Origin: Cyclobacterium amurskyense
Lineage (GTDB): Bacteria; Bacteroidota; Bacteroidia; Cytophagales; Cyclobacteriaceae
DNA: 64,000 nucleotides
Direction: 5' to 3'
NCBI RefSeq assembly: GCF_001050135.1
Contig: NZ_CP012040.1
Span: 806,001 to 870,000, forward strand
The notes under the pieces were generated by a model that was not told the origin of the DNA, searched no databases, and worked only from the letters and a program-made list of their open reading frames with translations. The first letter of the stretch is position 1; every line of letters begins with the position of its first letter. Below, one piece after another: positions 38,086 through 47,833 of the stretch. A program made the translations under genes and the position numbers.

Positions 38086-38565
38086 ATGATTCAAAGAATT
38101 CAAAGTGTATTTCTACTTTTGGTAGCCGTTGCGATGGTTACCTCCACCTTGTCACCCATCTGGTTACAAGTAAATCCATTGCAAACACAGTCTATGGAAA
38201 TGACAGCATGGTATACCACTGTTATGGAAATCCCACAAGAAAATGTTATCTCTCAAGAAGGAAACATTTATATAGGGATATTAGCGCTTTTGGCAGCTTC
38301 CTTGGCCATTTTCAGCCTGTTTCAGTACAAAAATAGAAAAAAGCAATTGCTTTTAAATATGGTCAACGCCATCTTGATGGGTGTTACACTAGGTTTAGCC
38401 GTCTACACAAGTTTTAAAGCCAACGAAAACTTTAACCCCACCGTTGGAGGAGCCTTTTTAATTGGGTTTTACAGCATTGTCTTTGGGTTAATTTTAAACT
38501 TGGTTGCCAACAGGTTTATCAAAAAAGATGAGATGCTTGTTCGCTCTGTAGATCGAATCCGATAA
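38086..38565 (+). CDS. DUF4293 family membrane protein
   Basis: A 159-residue protein with four membrane helices (about 7-27, 62-82, 92-112, 125-145). The start MIQRIQSVFLLL is characteristic of this Bacteroidota-specific family, so the ATG at 38086 is preferred to one 19 codons upstream. Function is not known. It is divergent from truA across 101 bases. Confidence 0.88.
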   Translation: MIQRIQSVFLLLVAVAMVTSTLSPIWLQVNPLQTQSMEMTAWYTTVMEIPQENVISQEGNIYIGILALLAASLAIFSLFQYKNRKKQLLLNMVNAILMGVTLGLAVYTSFKANENFNPTVGGAFLIGFYSIVFGLILNLVANRFIKKDEMLVRSVDRIR

Positions 38566-38625
38566 TACAATACACCTACTCCTTGAAGGAGAGTTGAAAG
38601 GTAAAACGCAATAAAAAGGTCTAAC

Positions 38626-39735
38626 ATGAAAATTGAAACTATTGCTGTTCATGGTGGGAACATAGTAAGCGACCCACTAAAACCTGTAATCCAGCCTATT
38701 ACCCTTTCAACGACCTTTGAGCATCAAGAGGGGACCATGATGTACACCCGACTGCAAAATCCCAATAGAAAATCATTGGAAGCCGTTTTGGCTTCTCTTG
38801 AAGGAGGAGCCGATGCTGCTGCATTTTCCTCAGGAAACGCAGCAGGTAATGCCGTTTTCCAAGCACTTCCTGCAGGATCTCACATCATCGCTCCCGATGA
38901 CATGTATCATGGAATGAAAATGCTCCTCAAGACTGTGTATTCGGGAAAAATAGAAGTGGATTTTATTGACCTAACCAAACCAAACCAACTTACAGATGCA
39001 ATAAAACCCAATACAAGATTGCTCTGGATCGAGACGCCTTCAAATCCACTTCTTAAGATCTCTGACATTAAATCTCTTTCCGAAATTGGCAAAAAGCACC
39101 AGCTCATCATCGCCTGTGACAGCACCTTTGCCACACCTGTTTATCAACAAGCCCTGTCTCTGGGAGCGGATATTGTTATGCACAGCAGCACCAAATACAT
39201 TAGTGGCCACAGTGATATCCTAGGTGGAATTTTGGTCACTAAAGAGCAAGACTCATTTTGGGAAAGCATTAAAAATGTCCAGCGATTGGCGGGGGCCGTA
39301 CCGTCTCCCATGGACTGCTACTTATTGACCAGAAGTATAAAAACTTTGCCTTACCGTATGAGGGCCCATACCCACAATGCAGGTAAAATTGCGGACTTCC
39401 TTAATAGCAGAGTGGAAGTTGAAAAGGTATTTTACCCAGGACTAAGCTACCACGAAGGTTTTGAAACGGCAAAAAAGCAGATGTCAGGTTTTGGAGCAAT
39501 GTTATCCTTTCTCATCAAGGGAAATGCCAATGACGCCGATCGTCTAATAGGTAAATTAAAATACTTTACTGACGCAACCAGTTTGGGAGGGGTAGAAAGC
39601 TTAATTGAACGAAGATCTAAAGTTCAGGCGGGCGACGCTGGCATTCCTGATCAACTCATTAGAATGTCTGTAGGTATTGAGAACTGTGATGATTTGATAG
39701 AAGACTTAACTCAGGCTTTTGACAGCATCTACTAA
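38626..39735 (+). CDS. Trans-sulfuration PLP enzyme (cystathionine gamma-synthase/lyase family)
   Basis: A 369-residue cytosolic PLP enzyme of the Cys/Met metabolism family. Evidence: GGN.. start (IAVHGGN), TRLQNPNRKSLE (Tyr/Arg that bind the phosphate of the neighbouring subunit), AFSSGNAAGNAVF, ETPSNPLLKISD, CDSTFATPVYQQ, the PLP Lys in SSTKYISGHSD (Lys about 190) and SLGGVESLIERR. The family includes cystathionine gamma-synthase, cystathionine gamma/beta-lyases and methionine gamma-lyase, and sequence reading alone does not separate them. It ends 7 bases before the convergent bactofilin stop. Confidence 0.92.
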   Translation: MKIETIAVHGGNIVSDPLKPVIQPITLSTTFEHQEGTMMYTRLQNPNRKSLEAVLASLEGGADAAAFSSGNAAGNAVFQALPAGSHIIAPDDMYHGMKMLLKTVYSGKIEVDFIDLTKPNQLTDAIKPNTRLLWIETPSNPLLKISDIKSLSEIGKKHQLIIACDSTFATPVYQQALSLGADIVMHSSTKYISGHSDILGGILVTKEQDSFWESIKNVQRLAGAVPSPMDCYLLTRSIKTLPYRMRAHTHNAGKIADFLNSRVEVEKVFYPGLSYHEGFETAKKQMSGFGAMLSFLIKGNANDADRLIGKLKYFTDATSLGGVESLIERRSKVQAGDAGIPDQLIRMSVGIENCDDLIEDLTQAFDSIY

Positions 39736-39742
39736 GATTAAC

Positions 39743-40204
39743 TTATTCCTCCATTTTCACCATAGACTTATCAAATAGTCTCTGGGAGATTATGGGGTTT
39801 GCTGCGTGAATGGATGCTTGCTTTTCCTTAATTTGACTCAAATACTTTTTATATTTAGATAGGAGCACTTCCATATCAGCACCAGATTCAATTTCGATTT
39901 TTTCGGAGTAAACTTTTCCACGCATTTTTGCTTCAGAAGTAAACCTTGCTAGACCTTCAATAAAGATATCGCCCAAAACTTCGCCCATCACACAAATTTC
40001 GGAAGCTTTTATATCTCCCTCTACCTTACCTGAAATCCCGATAATAATTTTTTTGGGAGTAGTTACATCACCAAACACATCTCCCTCTATTCTAATATCA
40101 CTTACAGCCTCAATATCTCCCTTGATCGTTAATCCAGGTGCAAATACCGAAGTAGAATTAGCCATTTCCATCTCTGCTTGAATTTTCGTTTCTTTAGTCC
40201 ACAT
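39743..40204 (-). CDS. Bactofilin (polymer-forming cytoskeletal protein)
   Basis: A 153-residue bactofilin. A beta-helical core at about residues 20-115 has regular hydrophobic-Gly repeats (GLTIKGDIEAVSDIRIEGDVFGDV, GKVEGDIKASEICVMGEVLGDIF, MRGKVYSEKIEIESGA), with a Lys-rich C-terminal tail. Bactofilins form nucleotide-free filaments used as scaffolds at the membrane. A second bactofilin lies at 54835-55395 beside an actin-like gene; the two differ in tails. This one stands alone. Confidence 0.92.
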   Translation of the reverse strand: MWTKETKIQAEMEMANSTSVFAPGLTIKGDIEAVSDIRIEGDVFGDVTTPKKIIIGISGKVEGDIKASEICVMGEVLGDIFIEGLARFTSEAKMRGKVYSEKIEIESGADMEVLLSKYKKYLSQIKEKQASIHAANPIISQRLFDKSMVKMEE

Positions 40205-40334
40205 AAAATCAATTCAATTATTTTGATATTTATCAAAATCATCTTTTCAAATTATCACTCAGATGATCAGGCAAATATAAGCAAAACCTACTTGATTCTT
40301 CTATGAAAAATTAAGTAGACCTATTCATTCGGAA

Positions 40335-41873
40335 TCATCCTGCCCATCCATCCCTATCAAGACTGCGGTATTGAATGGCTTCTGCCAGGTGCTCCACTTT
40401 TATATCCTCTGATAGCGAAAGGTCAGCAATCGTTCTGGAAACTTTCAATATTCGATCATATGCCCTTGCCGAAAGTCCAAGCCTGTCCATTGCCGTTTTA
40501 AGTAAAGTTTTCCCTGCTTGGTTAATTTTCACCACTTCTTTCACTGTATGTGAAGGCATCATCGCATTGCAATGTACCTCCGTGCTATTGGCAAACCTTA
40601 TTTGCTGAAGCTCTCTGGCCTTGGTCACCCTCTCCCTGATAGACCTGCTATCTTCAGATTTTCTATCTGAAGTCATCTCATCAAAATTCACTGGAGTCAC
40701 TTCTACGTGAAGGTCAATTCTATCCAGTAAGGGTCCACTCACTTTATTGAGGTATTTCTGCACTATTCCAGGACCACAAACACATTCTTTGTCAGGGTGA
40801 TTATAAAATCCACATGGGCAGGGATTCATACTGGCAATTAACATGAAGTTGGCTGGAAAATCCACCGTAACTCTCGCCCTAGAGATCGTCACTCTTCGTT
40901 CCTCTAGCGGCTGGCGCATCACTTCAAGAACAGTTCTTTTAAACTCAGGGAGCTCATCTAAAAACAAAACCCCATTGTGAGATAGCGATATCTCCCCTGG
41001 TTGAGGATTCCCTCCACCTCCTACCAAGGCAACATCACTAATGGTATGGTGTGGGGAACGAAAGGGCCTTTGGGCAATCAAGGATGAACTTGCGCCTAAT
41101 TTTCCCGCAACAGAATGGATTTTGGTGGTTTCTAATGCCTCCTGAAGGCTCATAGGAGGCAATATTGAAGGCAACCTTTTGGCCAACATCGTTTTTCCAG
41201 CACCAGGAGGGCCTATCATAATGACATTGTGTCCACCCGCTGCTGCTATTTCCATAGCCCTTTTAATATTTTCCTGACCTTGCACATCTGCAAAATCAAA
41301 ATCACTCTCCTCTATGGATTCATAGAAGATATTTCTTGTATCTGTAACCAATGGTTCAATTGACCTTGTACCCTCAAGAAAATGAATTGCTTCTTGGAGC
41401 GTTTCCACTGGTATTACATCAAGGTTATTTACAATGGAAGCTTCCTTCGCATTTTCCTTGGGTAAAATAAAACCTTTAAAACCCTTTTTTCTTGCTTCAA
41501 TGGCTATGGGCAGTACACCTTTGATTCTTCTTAACTTACCATCCAAAGCCAGTTCTCCCATGATCACGTATTTCTCCATCTCAGGGAAAACGACTTGCTC
41601 AGAAGCCTGCATAATTCCAATAGCTATTGGAAGGTCATAAGACGATCCTTCCTTTTTAATGTCAGCGGGTGCCAAGTTTATAACTACCTTTTGTCTTGGC
41701 ATCCTGTAACCATAATATTTAAGGGCTGACTCTACTCTTTGCTGACTTTCTTTCACTGCACTATCAGGAAGACCTACCATAAAAAAACTTGTCCCCTGAC
41801 CTACATTTACTTCAATGGTGATCAACTTGGCATCTACACCTGAGACTGCACTACCAAAAGTTTTCGCTACCAT
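40335..41873 (-). CDS. YifB/ComM-type Mg-chelatase-like AAA+ ATPase
   Basis: A 512-residue AAA+ protein. An N-terminal Lon-substrate-binding-like domain (GSAVSGVDAKLITIEVNVGQG, RVESALKYYGYRMP) is followed by a Walker A (GPPGAGKTMLAKRLP, about 220), a Walker B (GVLFLDELPEF) and a C-terminal Mg-chelatase region with a Cys cluster (CPCGFYNHPDKECVC). ComM is a helicase promoting branch migration in natural transformation; a role in recombination is likely. The ATG at 41873 (MVAKTFGSA) gives the standard length. It is the last gene of the msbA operon. Confidence 0.94.
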   Translation of the reverse strand: MVAKTFGSAVSGVDAKLITIEVNVGQGTSFFMVGLPDSAVKESQQRVESALKYYGYRMPRQKVVINLAPADIKKEGSSYDLPIAIGIMQASEQVVFPEMEKYVIMGELALDGKLRRIKGVLPIAIEARKKGFKGFILPKENAKEASIVNNLDVIPVETLQEAIHFLEGTRSIEPLVTDTRNIFYESIEESDFDFADVQGQENIKRAMEIAAAGGHNVIMIGPPGAGKTMLAKRLPSILPPMSLQEALETTKIHSVAGKLGASSSLIAQRPFRSPHHTISDVALVGGGGNPQPGEISLSHNGVLFLDELPEFKRTVLEVMRQPLEERRVTISRARVTVDFPANFMLIASMNPCPCGFYNHPDKECVCGPGIVQKYLNKVSGPLLDRIDLHVEVTPVNFDEMTSDRKSEDSRSIRERVTKARELQQIRFANSTEVHCNAMMPSHTVKEVVKINQAGKTLLKTAMDRLGLSARAYDRILKVSRTIADLSLSEDIKVEHLAEAIQYRSLDRDGWAG

Positions 41874-41929
41874 TCTTAAAAGCTTTTTATGAAAATGAAA
41901 AATCCATACCCACTCATCGAACAAATTGA

Positions 41930-42283
41930 CTATTTAAAATTCTCTCTTGGTTTGATGGAAGATGGCTCAACGTCATCCTGTGATACTTCTGGTTTCTTAA
42001 CTATTTGATCTGCTTTCATTCCTCTCTCAAGATCAAACACCATGGCTTTAAGGTCCTTTTTTTCTAATTCGACTTTCTTAATCCGGCTGTTTAGACTACT
42101 GGTATATCCCCAACTCGTCCCCCAAGTAATCAGGTAGATAACCAAGCCTGCCAATAACCAGGAAACAACTTCACTGGTCATTGGAATACTACTCCACATT
42201 TTCTCATAGGTGAGAAAATAAACCAGTCCTATACCGAAAAACAAAGCTGTTAAAAGCTGAAATATGCTGTTAATTTTTTTCAT
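41930..42283 (-). CDS. Small two-helix membrane protein with coiled-coil tail
   Basis: A 117-residue protein: two membrane helices (about 8-28 and 38-60), then a charged coiled coil (SRIKKVELEKKDLKAMVFDLERG) and a polar tail. The topology is like LapA/DUF1049 proteins, but sequence similarity is not clear. The ATG at 42283 (MKKINSIF) is preferred over a TTG ten codons upstream. It lies between msbA and yifB with 34- and 56-base gaps, in one operon. Confidence 0.7.
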   Translation of the reverse strand: MKKINSIFQLLTALFFGIGLVYFLTYEKMWSSIPMTSEVVSWLLAGLVIYLITWGTSWGYTSSLNSRIKKVELEKKDLKAMVFDLERGMKADQIVKKPEVSQDDVEPSSIKPRENFK

Positions 42284-42317
42284 AACATGTTTTATAAGGG
42301 TTTCTTTACACAATATA

Positions 42318-44150
42318 CTAAACAGACTGCATTTGAGAAAGTTTATTATACAATCCTCCTTTTTGAATCAATTCCTCATGACTACCCCTTTCTACAATAC
42401 TTCCGCCCTCTATTACCAAGATCTCATCTGCATGTTGAATTGTACTCAATCTATGGGCAATGACCAAAGAAGTTCTGTTTTGCATTAAGTTAGACAATGC
42501 CTCTTGTACCAACCTCTCTGATGCTGAATCAAGTGCGGATGTTGCTTCATCTAAAATTAAAATTTCCGGATTTTTTAACACTGCCCGGGCTATGCTTACT
42601 CTTTGCCTTTGTCCTCCAGACAACTTGCCTCCCCTTTCGCCTATATTTGTCTCATAGCCCTGCTCGAGATCCATAATAAAATCATGAGCATTGGCGATTT
42701 TAGCAGCTTCCTGAACTTTCTCCAAGGACACACCTTCCATACCAAAGGCAATATTATTGAAAACGCTGTCATTAAAAAGAATCGACTCTTGCGTTACTAT
42801 TCCCATTAATTTCCTAACATCTCCGATTTTATAAGTACTCAATCCAACACCATCAATTTTAATTTCCCCTTTGGTAGGATCATAAAACCTAGGTAACAAA
42901 TCCGCTAAAGTGGACTTCCCTCCTCCCGATGGCCCCACCAAGGCAATGGTACGGCCTTTCTTTAATTCAAAATTTATATTATTCAATACAGCTGCCTCCT
43001 GATAGGCAAAAGCCACATTATCAAAAACTACTGAATCCGTAAATACATTCAAAGACTTGGCATCTGGGCCATCTTCGATCAAAGGTTTGGTATCCACTAC
43101 TGCAAAAATTCTACGGGCCGACGCCAAACCTCGCTGTATACTACTTAGTGCCCTAGAGATTTCTTTGGCCGGGTTCAATACTTGGGTAAATAGAATAATG
43201 TAGGCAATAAATTCACTCGCACTTAATGAGGAAGTATTGTTAAGGACTAGATTCCCTCCATAAAGCAAGATCCCAGCGACCACTGAAACCCCTAAAAACT
43301 GGCTTATGGGTGAAGCTAGTTCATTTTTTCTAGCCATTGACACATTTACCCTTGCATAGTAATTCGTCTCAGATTCAAATTTATCCTGAACAAATTTTCT
43401 CGCTCCAAATGCCTTGACCACACGCATGCCTCCGATTGTTTCATCAAGGATATTGACTATCCTCCCTAATGACTCCTGACTTTGCTCTGCTTTTTTCCTA
43501 AGTTTCTTCGTAATATAACCGATGATCGCTCCAGACACAGGGATCAACAAGATCGTAAATAAGGTAAGTTGGTAGGACATGAAAAACAATACCCCGAAGT
43601 AAAGAATAATGGTCACCGGTTCTTTGAAAATCACCCTCAGAGACTGTACAATACTGTTTTCAACCTCTTGAATATCATTGGTCATTTTACTTATCAAATC
43701 TCCTTTCCTCTCATCGGAAAAATAACCGAGATGCATATTACTTACTGCATCAAAAATATGCACCCGCATACCTTGGATAATATCCGCCCGTACTTTGGCT
43801 AAGACCACACCGGAGAGGTAAGCAAATAAATTGCTTAGAAACACAGAGATTACAATGATAATACACACATAAGCTAAAGTCCCAAATCTCCCATAAGTAT
43901 CGGCAACCTGAAGAAAGTAGTGGTTAAATAAATGCATGAAGTAATTCACGCTAAAAGAAAAATCCGGCTTATTGGCGTAAACCTGCAATTCATCCTTTCC
44001 CACCTGCTCAAAAATCACATCAAAAAGTGGTTTTAACAGCGTAAAATTCAATAGACCAAAAACAATAGCTAATAACGCATAGGAAATATAAGTAGGAAAA
44101 TACCTCCTGTATGGACGCGCATAAGCCAATATTCTCAAATATGTATTCAT
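42318..44150 (-). CDS. MsbA-like lipid A/lipid flippase ABC transporter
   Basis: A 610-residue half-transporter: six membrane helices (about 20-350), then a nucleotide-binding domain with Walker A GPSGGGKST (about 407), signature LSGGQRQR (about 510), Walker B ILILDEATSALD and IAHRLST. It resembles MsbA-type exporters that move lipid A core across the inner membrane. In contrast to the ABC exporter at 35441 its signature is canonical. It is probably the first gene of the operon that runs into yifB. Confidence 0.9.
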   Translation of the reverse strand: MNTYLRILAYARPYRRYFPTYISYALLAIVFGLLNFTLLKPLFDVIFEQVGKDELQVYANKPDFSFSVNYFMHLFNHYFLQVADTYGRFGTLAYVCIIIVISVFLSNLFAYLSGVVLAKVRADIIQGMRVHIFDAVSNMHLGYFSDERKGDLISKMTNDIQEVENSIVQSLRVIFKEPVTIILYFGVLFFMSYQLTLFTILLIPVSGAIIGYITKKLRKKAEQSQESLGRIVNILDETIGGMRVVKAFGARKFVQDKFESETNYYARVNVSMARKNELASPISQFLGVSVVAGILLYGGNLVLNNTSSLSASEFIAYIILFTQVLNPAKEISRALSSIQRGLASARRIFAVVDTKPLIEDGPDAKSLNVFTDSVVFDNVAFAYQEAAVLNNINFELKKGRTIALVGPSGGGKSTLADLLPRFYDPTKGEIKIDGVGLSTYKIGDVRKLMGIVTQESILFNDSVFNNIAFGMEGVSLEKVQEAAKIANAHDFIMDLEQGYETNIGERGGKLSGGQRQRVSIARAVLKNPEILILDEATSALDSASERLVQEALSNLMQNRTSLVIAHRLSTIQHADEILVIEGGSIVERGSHEELIQKGGLYNKLSQMQSV

Positions 44151-44417
44151 AAATTAATCAAATTATCACGATGAAAACAGCATGCCCATTAGGCCCTAAT
44201 AATATCAACCTAAAACATGCTATTTCTGAGCTTTATAAAACCTGAATCTAAACTGGTCAAAGACCTTCTTAGATCTGGCGAGACGATAAAAATCACCTGG
44301 CCTACCCAATTAGGAAACCTCAACATATTTCAGCTAAATTATAGTTTCCAAATAGGCAGATTAAGCGTGCAATTTACCACTTTTTAATAGGAGGAGTCGC
44401 TAAAAATTGAATTGGTC

Positions 44418-46088
44418 TTAAAAATGTTGATCAAATCTTCCCATATTTAACCTTAGTGCCAATTGTCCATAAGAAGTCTTAGAGCTTATATCACCATCCG
44501 ACTGGTCTTGCCTGAAGGTTTGAGAAAGATCTATATATAAGTTGTGACGCAACATGAAGTGAGCTTGAAGGGTGGCCATGCTCACTTTGTTTTTGTTACC
44601 CTGACCAATAAAATTCCCATATAGACCAGTACTTGTCTGCCTTCTGTTTTTCAATATATCTCCACCAAAATTATCCTCTTCGGTAGGATCTGCACCATAC
44701 ATTTGATACATCAAAGTCCCAACAAGAGTCAATCTAGGTAAAGGCTGAAACCTCAAAACAGACAAAACCTCTCTGAAATTCGCACCTCTTGGATGGGTTA
44801 AAGGTATTCGGTAATTGGTATAAGACTGATAGTCAAATTTCTCCTGAAAAGTAAAAGGTCTAGCCTGATTGTATTCCATTTGCAAGTCCAGGTTGTTAAT
44901 ACCTGCAATGTCTATGTATTTATATCCTAATTGCACACCATGTTTATTTCGACTAGACCCATCTCCAGAAATGCTGAAAAACTCATTAAAGACAAATTCA
45001 TCGAGAACAAACTGACCATAAACCTGCATCCCACTAACAGGGTGCCATTTCACATCTGTTCCAAGCATTACTTTGTCGGGAGTCCCTAGTTGGTGCTCTA
45101 CCCAACGGTAAAAAATCACTGGATTAAAATAATTCCAATCGGCCTGACTTGCCATCACCGATTCAAAAACTCCAACATTGATCTTTTTACCCAAGTTAAT
45201 GCCAAGTCGGTGTAATGAGAACCATTTTTGAGGATACCTTCCATCAGTAGGAACACCTCTAGAAGTAAGAATATCTGCTGTCATCTGCCCCCATAAATTG
45301 GTGAAGTCGACTTTACCAATTTTCGTATTGATCCTCAAGAACATAAAGGGATTGGAGAAATCAGAAAGAACCAAAGACCGCAAACCTTCGCCAATAAAAT
45401 GACTATCATGTCCCATTTGCACCTGAATGTGTTTGGTGGCGGCAAAGGAAACATGTCCTCTAGCCGAAAAAAAGTTGTACCCATCATCCCCATACCGCTT
45501 CCAAAAACCCTGACCGGGAATCGCTCCATGCCCCTTCACATAAGCATCCACCCAGGAAGGAAAGGCCAGGTCAGTAGTTGCCAACATGGTGTAGAAGCCA
45601 ACTTTTTTATCAATGCTGCCATGAATGGCTATTCCTCTGGTATTTCTAAATGGAATTCTATCAATGGAAGATTCCACTCCACCCTGTACGTATAAGACAG
45701 GATTGACATGCACATCAAAAACTTCATCATTGTTATAATAAAAATCTGAAGGCCTTTTATAAAGGTGTTTTCCCAAACTGCGTTTAGAAGCAGCCAAAGA
45801 ATCGGAGACATACTCCCAATTGTCTTGTAGCAGATAGTTGATGTTAAATTCATCTTTGCTGCTAATATTGTTGCCTTCTTTATTTAGTTTTTGCAGAAAT
45901 TGAGCAACCTCTTTTCTTTGGTATGGCTTGGTTCCAGTATGAAATGAATCATCAAAATTTCCATTTTTTATTTCATACCTTTCCACAAGACTATAGAGGT
46001 CCCGATTGAATGGTAACAGTGGACTTTGTGCAAATACACTTGAATTGTAGGAAACAAAAAACGACAAAAAGTGAAAAAAGTACTTCAT
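44418..46088 (-). CDS. Wzi-like capsule assembly outer-membrane protein
   Basis: A 556-residue outer-membrane barrel with a Sec signal peptide ending SVFAQ and a periplasmic N-terminal helical part (about 20-120). About 18 strands follow, with GIAIHGSIDKKVGFYTMLATTD, FISARGHVSF-like and VQMGHDSHFIGEGLRSLVLSD segments; GHDSHFIGEG matches a conserved stretch of the Wzi-like family. Wzi proteins hold surface polysaccharide on the cell. The gene is outside the EPS locus but may serve it. Confidence 0.8.
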   Translation of the reverse strand: MKYFFHFLSFFVSYNSSVFAQSPLLPFNRDLYSLVERYEIKNGNFDDSFHTGTKPYQRKEVAQFLQKLNKEGNNISSKDEFNINYLLQDNWEYVSDSLAASKRSLGKHLYKRPSDFYYNNDEVFDVHVNPVLYVQGGVESSIDRIPFRNTRGIAIHGSIDKKVGFYTMLATTDLAFPSWVDAYVKGHGAIPGQGFWKRYGDDGYNFFSARGHVSFAATKHIQVQMGHDSHFIGEGLRSLVLSDFSNPFMFLRINTKIGKVDFTNLWGQMTADILTSRGVPTDGRYPQKWFSLHRLGINLGKKINVGVFESVMASQADWNYFNPVIFYRWVEHQLGTPDKVMLGTDVKWHPVSGMQVYGQFVLDEFVFNEFFSISGDGSSRNKHGVQLGYKYIDIAGINNLDLQMEYNQARPFTFQEKFDYQSYTNYRIPLTHPRGANFREVLSVLRFQPLPRLTLVGTLMYQMYGADPTEEDNFGGDILKNRRQTSTGLYGNFIGQGNKNKVSMATLQAHFMLRHNLYIDLSQTFRQDQSDGDISSKTSYGQLALRLNMGRFDQHF

Positions 46089-46227
46089 AAATACTGTAAT
46101 TTATATCAAGCGACCCGTATTTCGAAAATTTGAGCCTCTAAACATCCGTCTGAAAATTAGCCTACTGGTTGATTTGGCCCTTTATGACATAAAATTAACG
46201 AAGTATTTTATATTTGAAAGGGAATGT

Positions 46228-46259
46228 TTTGGAGAAAATTATAAAAAGGGGTAAATTTG
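46228..46259 (+). promoter_or_regulatory. Bacteroidota-type promoter of rpmE2
   Basis: TTTG (46228-46231), 20-base spacer, TAAATTTG (46252-46259): full consensus match. The leader to the ATG at 46299 would be about 33 bases. Confidence 0.8.
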
Positions 46260-46298
46260 TGCCTCAATTTGAAGAGGGAAAAATTAATAGGCTATACA

Positions 46299-46544
46299 AT
46301 GAAAAAAGAAATCCATCCAAATTACAGAGAAGTAGTTTTCTTAGACACTTCAAGTGATTATAAATTTATCACCAAGTCTACCATTGAAACCAATGACACC
46401 ATCACTTGGGAAAATGGCGAAGACTATCCATTGGTAAAGGTAGAGGTTAGCTCTGCATCTCACCCGTTCTATACTGGTAAGAAAATGCTATTGGATACTG
46501 CTGGTAGAGTAGAGAAATTTAATAGAAGATATAAGAAAAATTAA
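46299..46544 (+). CDS. rpmE2: Ribosomal protein bL31, type B
   Basis: An 81-residue large-subunit protein. It begins MKKEIHPNYREVVFLDTSS and has the SASHPFYTGKKMLLDTAGRVEKFNRRY block typical of the zinc-free (type B) form; the CxxC Cys pairs of type A are missing. The start at 46299 gives the standard length. In many bacteria the zinc-free form replaces the zinc form under zinc limitation, but no Zur box was recognised, and many Bacteroidota appear to have only this form. Confidence 0.97.
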   Translation: MKKEIHPNYREVVFLDTSSDYKFITKSTIETNDTITWENGEDYPLVKVEVSSASHPFYTGKKMLLDTAGRVEKFNRRYKKN

Positions 46545-46570
46545 GTTTTTCATATTATTCTTTGAGATAA

Positions 46571-46607
46571 AGTCTATCAGAAGCATAATTCTGATAGACT
46601 TTTTTAT
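46571..46607 (+). terminator. Terminator of rpmE2
   Basis: AGTCTATCAG, 10-base loop, CTGATAGACT followed by TTTTTT. It ends just before the next start codon at 46617. Confidence 0.9.
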
Positions 46608-46616
46608 TTTTGTAAT

Positions 46617-47822
46617 ATGGACGATATTGTTTTATTTGATGACCCGAAAAGTAGAGGTAATCTTTTACCTTTTACATTCACCCGCCCTATAGCAGAAATA
46701 AGGGTTGGAATTTTTAAAATTAGTGAAAAATGGCAATCCTTACTCCACGCCAAAAACCTAGGATTCCTGACTCAGCAATACCTGCAACCTAAATTCCAAG
46801 CACTGAATGTCAAGGCTTTGTATATAAACGGGGCCTTATGCCCTGATGAAGATCTGGTAATCGCCATCAATTCACTTAAAGAAAATGAGGCCCTATGGCA
46901 CCAAGACACTTTATTGGCTTCCTTTTTTGAAAGTCCGGAGCAATTTCATAGTGATCATTTGCCTGACAAAAAACGCATTGACTTTGAAGGTGAAATCAGA
47001 CTTCTTAGCAGGACATGGCAGATTTTTCAGTGGAATGGAGATGAAATCAGAAAAGACTTTAACATTATCACAAAGCGAAGGGTATCATGGGGGACTGATG
47101 ACCCTCATACCCATATGTACAATGAGCCAGCCATTTTCATAGAAAATGGAGCCAAAGTACGAGCTGCTATTTTGAATGCTATCAACGGCCCTATCTATAT
47201 AGGGAAAAACACAGAGGTTTCAGAAGGAGCGATGATCAGAGGGCCTTTCGCCTTATGCGAAGGAGCGACCATAAGTATGGGAGCCAAAATCCGAGAAAAC
47301 ACAACAGTTGGACCAGCCTGTAAAGTAGGCGGTGAGGTATCCAATTCGGTTTTTTTCGGATACAGTAATAAATCCCATGATGGCTACATCGGAAATAGCG
47401 TAGTCGGCGAGTGGTGTAATCTAGGAGCCAACACCGTGGTTTCAAATATGAAAAACAACCTAATGCCCGTGAAAATCTGGGATTACACCAAAGGTGGATA
47501 TGGAGACACAGGGCTACAGTTTTGTGGTTCTATGGTGGCGGACCATACCAAATTAGGGATAGGCACTACGCTGAATACCGGCACTGTAGTAGGTGTTGGA
47601 TCAAATGTATTTGGAGAAGGGTTTCCCCGAAAATTTGTCTCTTCTTTTGCCTGGGGTGGCGGAGCTTCAGGTTTTAGCACATTTAAACTCATGAAATTCG
47701 AAGAAACAGCCCAAAAAGTAATGGCTTTGAAAGGAATGGAGTTTGACGAAAATGAAAGAGCAATACTTCAAAAGGTATTTGAAGTTACCAGACCTTATAG
47801 GATATGGGACAAAGAATTTTAA
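46617..47822 (+). CDS. GlmU-family putative sugar nucleotidyltransferase/acyltransferase
   Basis: A 401-residue protein. The N-terminal part (VLFDDPKSRGNLLPFTFTRPIAEIRVG) is a divergent nucleotidyltransferase-like region, and the C-terminal part (about residues 185-360) is a left-handed beta-helix of hexapeptide repeats (VRAAILNAINGPIYIGKNTEVSEGAMIRG and on). The usual nucleotidyltransferase glycine-rich start (LAAGxGTRM) is absent, so the N-terminal domain may not be catalytic. The family is common in Bacteroidota, and the pathway is unclear: amino-sugar nucleotide synthesis is inferred. Confidence 0.85.
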   Translation: MDDIVLFDDPKSRGNLLPFTFTRPIAEIRVGIFKISEKWQSLLHAKNLGFLTQQYLQPKFQALNVKALYINGALCPDEDLVIAINSLKENEALWHQDTLLASFFESPEQFHSDHLPDKKRIDFEGEIRLLSRTWQIFQWNGDEIRKDFNIITKRRVSWGTDDPHTHMYNEPAIFIENGAKVRAAILNAINGPIYIGKNTEVSEGAMIRGPFALCEGATISMGAKIRENTTVGPACKVGGEVSNSVFFGYSNKSHDGYIGNSVVGEWCNLGANTVVSNMKNNLMPVKIWDYTKGGYGDTGLQFCGSMVADHTKLGIGTTLNTGTVVGVGSNVFGEGFPRKFVSSFAWGGGASGFSTFKLMKFEETAQKVMALKGMEFDENERAILQKVFEVTRPYRIWDKEF

Positions 47823-47833
47823 ATTAACGAACC

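Noticed and set aside
46209..46216. TATATTTG as a second rpmE2 promoter
   Set aside because: The nearest upstream TTTG is 32 bases away, while a full-consensus promoter lies 43 bases downstream.
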